This document shows positions 1 to 13,559 of a stretch of DNA of 64,000 bases, in pieces. Each line of letters begins with the position of its first letter. Position 1 is the stretch's first letter. The translations under genes were made by a program, and so were the position numbers. The notes below the pieces were generated by a model. The model had not been told where the DNA came from. It saw only the letters and a list, made by a program, of their open reading frames with translations, and ran no database searches. Source of the DNA: Zeugodacus cucurbitae (taxonomy: Eukaryota > Arthropoda > Insecta > Diptera > Tephritidae); the NCBI RefSeq assembly GCF_028554725.1, contig NC_071670.1, forward strand, positions 57,690,501-57,754,500, read 5' to 3'.

Positions 1-1135
1 CTTTGAAATAAAAATTTAATTTTTGGTTTAATATAAAGCTCTCTTTCTTCTCACCTGTCTTTCGATTAGTTAAAGGTGTACTGCATAGACTTCACAATTT
101 TTTGCATTATAGTGTGTGAATATAAATAAGAAATTATTCCTTACTGCTCATATAAGTAAGGCCAACTACACCTGCCTTGGGTTATATACATGAGCTGCTA
201 TTTATACGCTTCTATGAACACGCATATGGAAAATGTCTACATTCATATTATATGATTATGTCTAACAAATTGAGCAAATCTTCACACATTGTCCGTTATT
301 AAATATTTATGCCTAAACAAAGTTATGTAATCATACACTTTATGAATTATTAATATCCACATGGTCTTGTCTGTGGTTTATTTCGCAATTAATCGTCTAG
401 CCTTTGGTTTATAAAGTTCAGTGACTTGGACAATGCCGCTGTGAATATAAGGAGTTATGTGTGTTGAGCGTGACACGCACAAACAGAAGTTATCGAATCA
501 ATAATTTTTTTCTTTACAGAAAATTAAAGCTACTATTTATACTAGATGCAGCAAAACTTAGCAATTTTGTTTGAGAAAAATTTATGTGGGTCATATCGCA
601 ATTACATAATTGTGTTTAAATAAGATTTTTATTTTTAATTCTTTCAGAGTACAATTCTCTAACTTTTATTTTTATTAAGCGATGAAATAAATTCACAGAA
701 TTATTTATGTATAATAGTAGTGACGAAGGTGAATCCTAAAGATTCCGCATCTTTCAATATAACCAGATGATTTGAGCTATATTATGCGATTAGCTGTATA
801 CTGTTTTTTTTTATGATAATGTTTTTCCCCCAATATATTTGTTCGTAACACAGTTCGGCAAATGCAAACAAATTTGTCAATAATACGGGTATTTATCATA
901 ATATTAAGTAATTACCCATTTATTAAATTTGGAAAGCGGTTTAAATATTTTTTATAATGAATATTATTTCCGCTCTTCTTTTATATTTCAAATAGCTATC
1001 AATTTATTATTAAAATATATTGTGAATAGTTTGCACATTTGTATGTATTCAATCAAAATAAATTTTTAATTTTTCGATAATTTAATAGCACAGTCTCAAA
1101 CAGCTGTAGTACACACAGCTCGGTTAGTTGACAAG

Positions 1136-1152
1136 GTTACGTATACGCCATG
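1136..1152 (+). promoter_or_regulatory. Recurrent 17-bp motif, site 1
   Basis: GTTACGTATACGCCATG. Member of the family with consensus near GTTRCKTATACGCMRTG; role unknown. Flanks are unrelated to those of the other sites. Confidence 0.5.
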
Positions 1153-2732
1153 GCTATATTGCTAAAAAGAGCATGCTTTTACTGGCGATAGTGAATTAAT
1201 TAAACTAATTAATGAAATCATTTTAGAATAATTCCATGAAAACTGTAATGGTATAAATATGATAGTAATTGTGTTAAGGTTCCCATGAGTGTGATACCGT
1301 CACGTTGAAGCAGAGTTGTCTATATTTCTGATCTAATAAAATAAAGAAAACAAATATATCTTTTGTATTCACAATGTTGGTTTGTATGCTTGGTGTTATT
1401 TCAAAAGCATTTTTCTGGATTTCAGTTTTTATTTATATATTTATTAAACTTAATTATTTCATTTTTATTTTTATTTAATCTAACTTATAAATTATAAACT
1501 TCACTAAATTAATATTATTCGTATATTATATTTTAAATATCTTAAACTTATTATAGATATTTTTTTATTCCTCTCAAAATATTAAGAATTTTAAAATTTA
1601 ATATTTTTATTTACAGAGATTTTAATATTTTCACATCCATATAACAAAGTAAACACGCGCGCCCCGTATATCCGCCATTTTATTTCGGTGATATACATTT
1701 TTACCGCCAACAACTTCTCGCTGAAGCGTTAAGTGAGACAAACGAAAAGAAACTAAATAATGCAGCAGAGCAACAGTGAGGCTCACAACTGTGAGGCTCA
1801 CGAGTGCTTAAGAGTTCGTTTTTGGGACAAACACAATTTTCATATATTAATCAGGTTCTAAGAGTAAAGTAAGATGTGTGCCAACTGTGCTGAGAAAGTC
1901 TACACAAGAGAGTGAGTGTAAAGAGAAACAAAAACTAAGAGAGTTTACTCGTCATTGGTTGTATATAAAGAGCGTTGAGTATATTTCTCTTTTTTATTTG
2001 TGTTTACTCACTAAAAAAAACTACAAAAATAATTTTTTTTTTATTCATACATGTCCTTTAAGGCAAATGTTTTTTGGCGTTTGTCCTGTCCAACGATATA
2101 TTCATAAAGTACGAATTTACAAATTGTAAGTAATTATATTCAAAAGAAAGTCTCTCGTTATGTTATTCAGTAAATACTAGAATACTCTTATGCTTATTTC
2201 AAGTACACCTTGCATGTAATTTATTGAAATTAATTTACCAGTTGTTTACCAAAACTGAATTTTATTCGAAAATGCTAATTAAGAGTTCTAGTTCATGCAG
2301 TATATAAATAAGAATCCAATATTTAGAAACGTGTCAACATTAAAAATATTATTATTCACATTGTCCGACCACCACTTGTTGATTTTATTTGGTTATAAGA
2401 CTTCTGAGCGTAAATTGTATTCGTATGCGCCTGCGAATTTTCCCATCCTAAGCACTTTTACAATTTCATGAATGAAATGAGAATTGTGTGTATTTTGAGA
2501 ACTTGGTTTACATATATATTCTTACAATCAGCTGATTACGCTTCTTTACAAAAACACTTTCTATAAAAGAACATATGTTTAGCATTATTACAAACTTACT
2601 TAGGACGGAAAATACGCCAAATGAAGCACATACATATGTATATCAATAAATAAAAATAATTTTATTCTCTTGTATTTAAAGCACTAAAGGCTACTAACAA
2701 TGACTAAGTTTCATATTTCTTGTACAGTGCGA

Positions 2733-2749
2733 CACTGCGTATACGTAAC
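2733..2749 (-). promoter_or_regulatory. Recurrent 17-bp motif, site 2
   Basis: GTTACGTATACGCAGTG on the minus strand, preceded by TTG. Confidence 0.5.
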
Positions 2750-4559
2750 CAACATTGAATCCCTGTATAAGCGAAGATTAATAATACATAACTTACTTAA
2801 ATACATACTTTCTTCAAAGTTAAATAAATTTTTAAGCCTTCTGTTATTATTTTCTTTATATAAGACTATTCAGTAATATATTTTCACGGTCCTCTTATGC
2901 AAACTGTTTGTTCGATAAAGGAGTACTTTCTTGTGCCACAATTTTGTTATCAAATTACTATGTGAAACCAACTATGTGACATCCGAGAAAATGGACAGCA
3001 ATTTATGCTCATTGCATGAAACTAATAGTAAATTGCAGTAGACATGAAACAATGACCTTGCAACATAGCTTCCATTTCATGCACTTATTCCATAATACAT
3101 ATGTACTGTGTGTGTTAGTGTTACTGCATTGCAGAAATAATATGTATGCCTTATTAATAATAGTGCACTTAGTAATATAATCGTATAAAAAGCGCTAGCC
3201 TAAGTGATAGTGAAGTAAAGAAGAATGATGCAAATTGCTTTGAACTATAATTCCATTGACCTAAATAACGCCATCACAAGGTCCGTTTGGTTCGAAAATG
3301 GCAAGTGAATTGTATTGCACATATTTTAGTGTATGAAAATATTTTATGAACATACTTGACTAGTGGAGTACTGCAAAACTGTTTACTGTTTATCTCACTA
3401 TAAGTTCATATATACACATAACTCACTACCATATAACTAACAACATTATTCAACTATGTACTTGCATATGTTGCTTCCTTTTACTCAAGTCCACTTCGCA
3501 AGTTGAGTAATGTGTTGGACATAAATGACTTTCAACTAAAAGTCTCTATGCTACTTTTCATGTCAAATTAAACTCTTCACTACTAACCGTTGCTCAAGTC
3601 AAACAAAGCTGGACATTTTTAGTACCGAAGAGAAAAATACATGAGGACATAATAAAAAATAATGGAACATAAAAATTGTGTTAAGAAGGAAAATGTTTGC
3701 ATTTCATGACATTAACTTGTAGACCCTTGGGTGGCTGAAAAAATGTGGCAAGTGAAGATAAATGCAGAATAAATAAAATTTAAAAAAAAATTGAAAATCT
3801 TAAAAAAAATTTAAAATCTTAAAACTGAATCAATAATTATAAAAATATAAAAAAAACTATAATTATAACATTCAATAAAATTGCCAATAAACAAAAATTA
3901 ATTTAAAAATAAATATTCAATAATAGATTAATATATTAATATAATATGCACATATTTATTTGTTTAAAATTTCTATAATTAACTTATTTCCTTTCTACTG
4001 TTAAGGCATTTTAATTGCACGGATGTTAATGAATATTTTTGACATGAATTAAAAATATTTTTAAAATTCATTTATAAATTTGATAATTTTTATTAATTAC
4101 ATTTACAGACTCTCATATTTTTGTGAATTTCCGTTTACTCATATCTAACGGTATTGAAACTGTTACACATAAGTTGAGTGACTTTTTAGCTTTTCTCAGC
4201 TTAATACCGATTTTGAGTGTTTTTGTGTTTCTTTTTTATTTTTTTATTTGACCTACATCCTTTTGATTACAAGTAAATGCCTGTGGGTTGGCAATTAACC
4301 ATAATTAGTAGGAAAGAATTTGTCCTAGTGAAAATAAAAGTGAAGGCAAAAGGGAAAGAGTTTTTAATTACTTACGTTTAAATGCATAAAAGGTTGAAAT
4401 GGGAATCCTTTACCTTAGCTTGCAAATATCTCCCTTCCGCCTTTACGTCTTTTGAATTTCGCGGCTATGTATAAAGCGCTACAGAGCTCGTATCTGGCAA
4501 TACTATACCTCTTTGAAAGGGTTTGACATAACCTACAAAACGACGCTATGCATGATTAG

Positions 4560-5909
4560 TATTATAAAATAAAATACAATACAATAAAATAAAATAAAAT
4601 AAAATTAAATAAAATAAAATAAAATAAAATAAAATAAAATAAAATAAAATAAAATAAAATAAAATAAAATAAAATAAAATAAAATAAAATAAAATAAAAT
4701 AAAATAAAATAAAATAAAATAAAATAAAATAAAATAAAAAAATAAAATAAAATAAAATAAAATAAATATTAAAATAAAATAAAATAAAATAAAATAAAAT
4801 AAAATAAAATAAAAAAATAAAATAAAATAAAATAAATATTAAAATAAAATAAAATAACATAAAATAAAATAAAATAAAAAAATAAAATAAAATAAAATAA
4901 ATATTAAAATAAAATAAAATAAAATAAAATAAAATAAAATAAAATAAAATAAAATAAAAAAATAAAATAAAATAAATATTAAAATAAAATAAAATAAAAT
5001 AAAATAAAATAAAATAAAATAAAATAAAATAAAATAAAATAAAATAAAATAAAATAAAATAAAATAAAATAAAAAAATAAAATAAAAAAATAAAATAAAA
5101 TAAAATAAATATTAAAATAAAATAAAATAACATAAAATAAAATAAAATAAAATAAAATAAAATAAAATAAAATTAAATTAAATTAAATTAAATTAAATTA
5201 AATTAAATTAAATTAAATTAAATTAAATTAAATTAAATTAAACTAAATTAAATTAAATTAAATTAAATTATTAAAATAAATTAAATAAAATAAAATAAAA
5301 TAAAATAAAATAAAATAAAATAAAATAAAATAAAATAAAAAAATAAAATAAAATAAAATAAAATAAATATTAAAATAAAATAAAATAAAATAAAATAAAA
5401 TAAAATAAAATAAAATAAAATAAAATAAAATAAAATAAAATAAAATAAAATAAAATAAAATAAAATAAAAAAATAAAATAAAATAAAATAAATATTAAAA
5501 TAAAATAAAATAACATAAAATAAAATAAAATAAAATAAAATAAAATAAAATAAAATAAAATAAAATAAAATTAAATAAAATAAAATAAAATTAAATTAAA
5601 TTAAATTAAATTAAATTAAATTAAATTAAATTAAATTAAATTAAATTAAATTAAATTATTAAAATAAATAAAATAAAATAAAATAAAATAAAATAAAAGA
5701 AAATAAAATAAAATAAAATAAAATAAAATAAAATAAAATAAAATAAAATAAAATAAAATAAAATAAAATAAAATAAAATAAAATAAAATAAAATAAAATA
5801 AAATGAAATGAAATAAAATGAAATAAAATAAAATAAAATAAAATAAATATTAAAATAAAATAAAATAAAATAAAATAAAATAAAATAAAATAAATAAAAA
5901 AAATTCTGC
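4560..5909. repeat. AAAAT/AAATT pentanucleotide satellite-like array
   Basis: About 1.35 kb of almost pure (AAAAT)n is interrupted by runs of (AAATT)n at about 5171-5275 and 5590-5660. Recurrent variants (AAAAAAAT, AAATATT and AACATAAAAT) mark a higher-order arrangement. AACAT variants lie near 4858, 5131 and 5514, and the two AAATT blocks end with the same ATTATTAAAATAAA boundary 388 bases apart. The last part (5690-5820) has AAAAG and AAATG variants. Minus-strand frames reading LFYFI repeats are translated satellite, not genes. Confidence 0.97.
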
Positions 5910-7588
5910 ATTTCAATATCATTATTTTACCATTATAAAGCATGTGTTGTTTGAAACTTTCCTAATTTTTTTTTATTTCTTTCCAATTTTTGAATAATTT
6001 AAAATAACTATAAATATACGTATTTTATATAGTATTAATTTAGTATTTAGTTTTTACTGTAATTGATGAATCCTGCACATCGCGAAAGGTTGACTATCGA
6101 AAAAACCGATGCGAAATAATTAACAAAACTTTTTTCGTTTTGTGAAATTTTTTCTTTCGGTAGCCGCTGAACATTCAACCAACACATACCATAAGGCCAC
6201 AATACATTCTTATATGCAGTAAAAAGCATCTTTAGTGACTCTTAAGCTGCGCTGATCTACTTATGCAGCCGTTATTGGCCTCAAGTGTCCATTACTACTG
6301 ATTTAGCTTCCCTCCTTTCATTGTGCATTCTCATGAGTAGCGATGTTCAGTACCTTTTCCCTTTTGACATGCGAACAAAGTCAGAACAATGTGTTGCTTA
6401 ATGTGTTTACGTGCAAGGAATACAAGCAAATGAAAGAGAAGTGTTGGAGTGTAAGTGCATCACAGTGCAATTGAATGCACATTTGAGCTTCGCACATTTG
6501 CTGGTTTACCACTGTTTCATTCAACTTCGACTCACGTAGCTGCCATTAACTAGCTTTTATATTTTCAACATAATATTATAGAATATACTTTTCGTTGACT
6601 GGTAGTAAATGCAAGAAAATATTTTATTTTAAATGTATTTGTTTTAATTATGGAGACTCAAAACATTAATTTCTAAAATAACACAGAGACATAAGCTACT
6701 CAATTTCATAATAAGAAATTTAATTTTACGGAAATTTGGGAAATGTCCTCGTTTGCGTCATTATTCCTTATATTTCCCCTCTCTAATATATTTCAAATCT
6801 CTGTTTGGCTAATTGCTTCCAATTAAAACGGTATTATAAATTTACTTTACACTGACAAGTGTCTGCGCGCATACTGGCACATTCAAGGAAGGAAGCAAGA
6901 AGCGTGCTCACGCTCCTAGACTGTAGTTAATCATGAGAAACACTCGAAGTGTTTGTGTTCGTCTATAAAATTACACTGTGGCAGCTGTTCGTTTTCGCAG
7001 GTCTTCTCATTCACTTGTGCCTCACACAACCTCAATTACAGTCGACACTTTGGCAGATTATATGTGCGTTGCAACTTTTTTGTTCAAACTAATTACGAGT
7101 TGAAGTGCGGATAATTACAGTTCCGTGACTTTGCAAATTTCAGAAGAAACTATAGTAGTTGAGAATTCTTTTAGAAAATGTGTAAAGTGAAGAGGAAAGT
7201 AAATTGAATTTCGTATCTTTATATCTCACAGGAATTCTTTCCCAAAAAATTGTGAAGAGTCCAAACATGAATAGGAAGAAGAAACTGCCATAATTAAGTA
7301 AATTAATTTGTGAAGTCATACTATTTTTAGAAACACATAAGTTTCATCAGATCTCCCATTTGAATTTTATTTACAACACAATATTAGTTCGATGAGACCG
7401 AACTTTTGAGTATTTGAATTATCACACCTTTAACTCCTTTTTAATTTGTTTCTATAAACATTCCGCCAGTAAATATATATAAGTCGTAAGTAAAATTGCA
7501 TGCTATAAATATTATGAAACTCCTTCATTTGGCTCAGAAGAATAAAAGAAAGAAATATTTTCACTGGCATCTATTAATTCTTTCCAGC
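5910..7588. other. Intergenic, no gene seen
   Basis: Mostly unique sequence. A TATAAAA box at 6964-6970 with purine/pyrimidine-balanced DNA on both sides is the only promoter-like signal; no downstream ORF follows, only the LINE insertion. Confidence 0.55.
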
Positions 7589-9115
7589 GAATTCACTTAC
7601 GAAGAAATTAGAATAGCAATTACCCGCTTGAAGAACAACAAGGCGGCGGGGGCCGATGGATTGCCGGCCGAGCTATTCAAATACGGCGGCGAAGAGCTGA
7701 TAAGGTGCATGCATCAGCTTCTTTGCGAAATATGGTCGGAAGAAAGCATGCCCGACGATTGGAATCTCAGTGTACTCTGCCCAATCCACAAAAAGGGAGA
7801 CCCCACAATCTGCGCCAACTATCGTGGGATAAGCCTCCTTAACATCGCTTATAAGGTTCTATCGAGCGTACTGTGTGAAAGACTAAAGCCCACCGTCAAC
7901 AAACTGATTGGACCTTATCAGTGTGGCTTTAGACCTGGAAAATCAACAACTGACCAGATATTCACCATGCGCCAAATCTTGGAGAAGACCCGTGAAAAAA
8001 GGATCGACACACACCATCTATTTGTCGACTTTAAAGCTGCTTTCGACAGCACGAAAAGGAGCTGCCTTTATGCCGCGATGTCTGAATTTGGTATCCCCGC
8101 AAAACTAATACGGCTGTGTAAGTTGACGTTGAGCAACACCAAAAGCTCCGTCAGGATCGGGAAGGACCTCTCCGAGCCGTTCGATACCAAACGAGGTTTC
8201 AGACAAGGTGACTCGCTATCGTGCGACTTCTTTAACTTGATGCTGGAGAAAATTATAAGAGCTGCAGAGCTAAATAGAGAAGGTACAATCTTCTACAAGA
8301 GTGTACAGCTCCTGGCGTACGCCGATGATATTGATATCATCGGAAACAACACCCGCGCCGTTAGTTCTGCTTTTTCCCGCCTGGATAAGGAAGCGAAGCG
8401 AATGGGTCTGGTGGTGAACGAGGACAAGACGAAATATCTCCTGTCATCAAACAAACAGTTAGCGCATTCGCGTCTTGGCTCCCACGTCACTGTTGACAGT
8501 CATAACTTTGAAGTTGTAGATAATTTCGTATACCTAGGAACCAACATTAACACCGATAATAATGTCAGCCTTGAAATCCAACGCAGAATCACTCTTGCCA
8601 ACAGGTGCTACTATGGACTGAGTAGGCAATTGAAAAGTAAAGTCCTCTCTCGACGAACAAAAACTAAACTCTACAAGTCCCTCATCATTCCCGTCCTACT
8701 TTATGGTGCAGAAGCGTGGACGGTGTCAACATCCGATGAGACGGCACTAGGAGTTTTCGAGAGAAAGGTTTTGCGGAAGATTTACGGTCCCTTAAACATT
8801 GGCAACGGCGAATACCGCAGAAGATGGAATGATGAGCTGTATGTGTTGTTCGACGACATAGACATAGTCCAGCGAATAAAAAGACAGCGGCTACGCTGGC
8901 TGGGTCATGTTGTTCGAATGGATGAAAGTGCCCCAGCCCTGAAAGTTTTCGATGCAGTACCCGCTGGTGGAAGCCGAGGAAGAGGGAGACCTCCACTCCT
9001 GTGGAAGGACCAGGTGGAGAAGGACCTGTCTTCACTTGGTATTACCAATTGGCGCCAAACCGCCAAAAGGAGAGATGCGTGGCGCACTGTTGTGGACTCG
9101 GCTATAACCGCGTAA
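7496..9115 (+). CDS. Reverse transcriptase, partial LINE ORF (5' end is flanking DNA)
   Basis: The open frame is 539 codons, but the first 35 (to 7600) lie upstream of and within the target-site duplication, so they are host sequence fused by chance; retrotransposon coding begins at 7601. From residue 36 the RT fingers and palm follow: NNKAAGADGLPAELF near 47, the NYRGISLL block near 108-115, motif A FVDFKAAFDS at 176-185, RQGDSLS near 236-242, and catalytic YADD at 275-278. The C-terminal part has RLRWLGHVVRM near 465-475 and a GRGRPP turn near 495-500, typical of RTE/BovB-like proteins and their relatives. The native start and the apurinic endonuclease are absent, so it cannot retrotranspose alone. 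Clade assignment is by pattern recognition. Confidence 0.85.
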   Translation: MHAINIMKLLHLAQKNKRKKYFHWHLLILSSEFTYEEIRIAITRLKNNKAAGADGLPAELFKYGGEELIRCMHQLLCEIWSEESMPDDWNLSVLCPIHKKGDPTICANYRGISLLNIAYKVLSSVLCERLKPTVNKLIGPYQCGFRPGKSTTDQIFTMRQILEKTREKRIDTHHLFVDFKAAFDSTKRSCLYAAMSEFGIPAKLIRLCKLTLSNTKSSVRIGKDLSEPFDTKRGFRQGDSLSCDFFNLMLEKIIRAAELNREGTIFYKSVQLLAYADDIDIIGNNTRAVSSAFSRLDKEAKRMGLVVNEDKTKYLLSSNKQLAHSRLGSHVTVDSHNFEVVDNFVYLGTNINTDNNVSLEIQRRITLANRCYYGLSRQLKSKVLSRRTKTKLYKSLIIPVLLYGAEAWTVSTSDETALGVFERKVLRKIYGPLNIGNGEYRRRWNDELYVLFDDIDIVQRIKRQRLRWLGHVVRMDESAPALKVFDAVPAGGSRGRGRPPLLWKDQVEKDLSSLGITNWRQTAKRRDAWRTVVDSAITA

Positions 9116-9144
9116 GCGGTTTCTACGCCAGTTAAGAAGAAGAA
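7602..9144 (+). mobile_element. 5'-truncated RTE-like non-LTR retrotransposon
   Basis: The 13-bp direct repeat GAATTCACTTACG occurs at 7589-7601 and 9145-9157 and brackets the element as a target-site duplication. The insert starts inside the reverse-transcriptase domain, so the endonuclease is missing. It ends just after the RT stop with a short 3' UTR and an (AAG)n tail. Truncation, tail and duplication are the marks of target-primed reverse transcription. The perfect duplication and open frame suggest a fairly recent insertion. Confidence 0.9.
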
Positions 9145-9629
9145 GAATTCACTTACGTTGGCTGCACAGAAATTACAGCTAATTTCACACAAAAAAAGAG
9201 TTACGCGATAAATCTGCTTGAGAAAGCTAAAATCGCACTGTAAGCTTAAGCCAATAAATACTCTCCCAACTGTTGGCTTCAGGGTGACGTGTGCACATTT
9301 AAGTTTAAGTGTAAGCAATTTATGTTCACGACAATGTTTCCACTTACAATGGTGCATGCGCTAAAGGCAAAAACTGATTAAGTAACTCTGTACTTCAGTG
9401 CGTTGTTTTACATACAAATATATATTCTTTGGGCCAAATATTTGGGGACTTCTACGAGGGGAGTATTATGAAGTTTCCGTATAGATGGAAACAGATTGAA
9501 TAAAGGGCAAAATAGCAAAAGAAATATTTGGTTTATTTTAAAAATTTAAATAAAATTCAATAAAGAATAATATATATTTAGTTAAAATTTATACAAATAA
9601 TATTATCATGATTTGATGTGTGTAGAGGC

Positions 9630-9646
9630 TAGGGCGTATACGTAAC
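9630..9646 (-). promoter_or_regulatory. Recurrent 17-bp motif, site 3
   Basis: GTTACGTATACGCCCTA on the minus strand; the last bases depart from consensus. Confidence 0.45.
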
Positions 9647-12215
9647 TCACTCGATTTCATATTTATCAATCTCATGACTAACATACGAAAGTTACATATA
9701 TGTGAGTTTCTAAATCCTACTCCTGCTACTTGCCCTGATAAATAAACTGTGTCTGTGTGTATATAATTTATTTTATTTATATTATATACAGCTATACATA
9801 TGTATATCTATACACCAAACATATCTGAAGCAGACAATAATTGCATTAAAGTATTTGTGGCATGCGACCACAGTGAATTTACATAATTGCAAAATTTGCC
9901 ACATTATTCTCTCTTTTAAAAATTTCACAGCTTCGCTTTTCAGTGACACATTCCGCTGCGACAAATGGAATGCAAATTATTTACATACTACTTGCGGTTT
10001 CACATTGAAGTCACTTTGTAATCACATTCCCTTTGTCGTTACTCGCAAGTGATAAAAAAAAACATTTTCAAAATGTATCGTTGTATCGTGTGGTTTATAA
10101 TTCTGTATTAATATATTCTCTTTTATGATTAGTTTAATTTTTTTTTTGCGATATTCTTTTTTGCGTTTTTGAGTTTTTATATATTTTATTAAACTTAAAA
10201 AAAATAAATTCTAATTACCATTAATACACCGAGCATTCAAATAATAAAGGATTAAATAAATTTGTGGTATTTTTTTTTGTGGTGGCATCCTTTGTTTGTT
10301 TAACTAATTATTACAAATAACATGTGTAGCTTAACGACTTACAAATTCTAACATTCATTTCTGTTTAACATGTATTATTTTATTTCTGTTGGAAAATTAA
10401 TCGGTTTGGCAATGAAAAACGAATACAAAGAGAGTTTTTGTACAGACTAAATATATTTAATTTATTTTCCTAATAAGAGTGAAATATTAAAAATTAAAAA
10501 ATCCCAAAGAGATTAAAGCGTTAAATTATGAAGTCGGAATTTTTTAAATATATTTTTTTATTATTAACTAATATTTCTAAAATTTTATATCAATTTATTA
10601 CTTCCTTCAAAAATACTCATATGCCATTCTAGAGTATTTATCGCCCACCAACATACATTGATGATGGCAAATGTTTAGCCCCAAAGTTGTATCGGCCATT
10701 ATCAAATTAACTCAAGTATAATGCGGTCACATAACATTTTCATCAAGAGCCCATCAATCAACCGGAAGGCGTATACTGCGCAGGACATTCTGGTAATGAG
10801 TTTTGAATATGGCTTTTAACGTTTCATCTACAATTAAAGCTTATATACAGTTAAACAGAATAAGCGGTAAACGGATCTGATGGACGGTGAAAATTAATAC
10901 GTGGAGGTTAAAATAGGTATTATAGATCAAGTAGCAGCAAATACAGAAAGTGAAAAAAATTACTTTAGGAGAGGAAAATGCGATAAAATTGGAATGTCAG
11001 CGTAAGTTTAATATTCTTTTTTTAGAAAAGAGAATAAGAGGAAGAGGGAATAAAATATATTTCATACATAATTAATATTATAATACTAAATTGTAATCAT
11101 TAGATATAATTTTTTTATCATTCCATTTTGACTTTAAATAAGTTTTTATCACAAATTAATTTGTAAAGTAGTGCTACAAAAATATACAAATAATAATTAC
11201 AGATTTATTGTCAATTTTGTTGTGTGTAATTTTTAATGGTAAGACCAAGGGATCGTGTTTAATTTCTTTTCTTCTGTTCCATTCTCTGCAATTTCATATA
11301 ATACTGTACTTTTTTGAAACTCAAACTCTAAATTAAAGTTTAATAATCGTATGTGCTTTGACAATGCTTACTACCAAATGTTACACATACGCCAAGGTAT
11401 CATTAAAGATGTTAAACTATTTTTTTTTTTAATTCAAAATTTTTTTAATAAAAATATTACTTTAAAATAGCAAGAAGTTTTTTTTTTAAATCTTACCACA
11501 AGAAGTATACAAACGAATATTGATACAAAAGCGCAAATACATATCTAAAAACTCACATATTTTCCACTTAAATACAAATATATATGTTTTTTATTTCATT
11601 CGCCCAAATAGTAAGTGAATTGAGTCTAGAATGCTGTTACGTACGTAAGCCACTATTGCCAGCACTTAGCTAAGTGCAATTGTACAAAGCTATCGTACAC
11701 ATATTTATGGGTCTCTGCCATCTGCTCATTTCTAACACAATAAAGTTTTGTAAAATTGTTAGTAAATAATACGAAAAACTGCAAATGCCTGGCTGCTCCT
11801 ATAAATGAAAATTTGTTTACTTAAAATGGCACCGTAACCTTTAAATGCCGATTGTTAAATGCAACAATGTCGCACAACATTTCACTTGTTGAATTTTGCA
11901 GTTCGGCATGCTCTTGGTTGCATGAGATAGTAAATACTGAATGCTTTGAGCACTTAAATGTGTTGAAGTTTATGGCTGTTACTAATAAATGGTATAGACA
12001 TATTTTGAAATTCTATTAGAAGTATGCTTGAATTAATAAATTTTTTTAGAAAAAATAGAAATGAGAGAAAAAATATTACTTATCGATTATATAAATACTA
12101 AAAAGTTTATAGCTTTCAGTTATATTTAAAATCGTACCACAGCTTCCTTAAGATTGTTCAGTTCCATAGTATAAATATCCACTCCCCCTCGACTTTATTA
12201 TGCTGTTGCTCTTCA

Positions 12216-12232
12216 GTTACGTATACGCACTG
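12216..12232 (+). promoter_or_regulatory. Recurrent 17-bp motif, site 4
   Basis: GTTACGTATACGCACTG, 14 of 14 matches over the core and left arm. Confidence 0.5.
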
Positions 12233-13559
12233 CTGAACCTAAATAAATATATTTAATATCAGCAAAGTTTTAAAATTCGTAATTGGGAATAAGAGTAAAG
12301 GAAAAATTCAAAAATATAAGTTAGACTTAGCGAGAGTTAGCTGCTTGACGTACATAAAATAAATACTTGTATAATAAAGTAGTCTCTGCAAGAGTTCACC
12401 ACTCCTCCTCAAGAAACTTTCAACTTTCATATATTATTATAAAATAGCTTTATATGTGCCACTCCTTTTATTAATTCATTCCGTGGCAGTGTAATGGCCT
12501 CAGTTGAAGAAAATTCGACTTAATTAATTACAGTGCATATACACTTCTCCGCACCAATCTACAAAAGTAATTTTCCACTTTCACTTTAACGCTTAAGCAC
12601 ATATGAGTATATCCTTAAAAACACATTTAGCTAACGAGACCTTCACCTGATATTTACACAGGTGTGGGCGTGTTGGTAATTCATCAAAATTTTATATTTT
12701 GGACGGTCGCCAAAAGGTTTGCGTAAAAGTAATTTAATGAAGCAGCCTTTTAGTTATGGAAAGAAGAAGCACAGGGTGTATATACGGGTTTACATATGTA
12801 GGTAACGAAAAGAGTATTTAAAAGGCACGTCTTCATATGCCATTCATAATAAAAATATGCATTAAATAAGATAAAAAAATTACTGTATACTGAGTAAGCT
12901 TTTAGATTAACTGATGAGTAATATATACTGAAGAATGTGAGTAAAGTACTAAATTACTTTTTAATGTAACAACAAATCCTTTACCTCGCTGTAGCATCTT
13001 TTTGGTATTCAAACTTATGTTCAGCCTTTAAATTTTAATAATATTGATGGTAGATTAATTATGGATAAGCATAATCGATTTATAATATTAGTATTTAATA
13101 AATTGGTTTGAAGCTCTGAGCTTTAGTTGAATATATTTCTCCATTAACCAACTCTTAAATAATCAACCCAATCAGAAGGGAATAATAAAATTATTAAGTA
13201 CCTTAACAAAGCCTGAACAATGAGCCAATTATAATTTCCCAGAAGGCAATGTCTCAATGACCAAATAGACAATTTATGCCAATATCACAAATGTCAGCAG
13301 AGAAAAATTAACAAATTGAACGTATAAGATATGGAAACTAAGTGAGTGAAAGCATTTTTTAAAGCATGTTCATTATTAACCACTTCCACTTACTATTCGT
13401 ATCATACCCGATAAAACAAGTATACACATTTGCGCCCGAATCTAACATAGATTTTCATCAAAAATTTCAGTAAAAAATGTTTAATTATAAAATTATTGTT
13501 TTTTAAATTGTTTATAAAATGAAGTTGTTTAGAAAGAAGATTATTACGCCCTTAATATA

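Larger units (their letters stand above)
1..4559. other. Intergenic, AT-rich, no gene seen
   Basis: No convincing exon. A somewhat GC-richer stretch at about 1650-1990 (GCGCGCCCCGTATATCCGCC, then GTGAGGCTCAC twice) could be a decayed LTR or promoter but has no matching partner here. The 83-codon frame at 1878-2129 has no recognisable domain. Motif sites 1 and 2 are in this block. Confidence 0.6.
9158..13559. other. Intergenic, AT-rich, no gene seen
   Basis: No exon or recognisable transposon. It holds motif sites 3 and 4 and a weaker one (GTTACACATACGCCAAG, 11380-11396). Confidence 0.55.

Noticed and set aside
4546..5943. Long minus-strand frames of LFYFI repeats (195, 94 and 86 codons)
   Set aside because: They are translations of the AAAAT array; a pentanucleotide has no stop in some frames.
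8293..9357. Minus-strand frames of 65, 116 and 150 codons over the LINE
   Set aside because: Antisense shadows of the reverse transcriptase.
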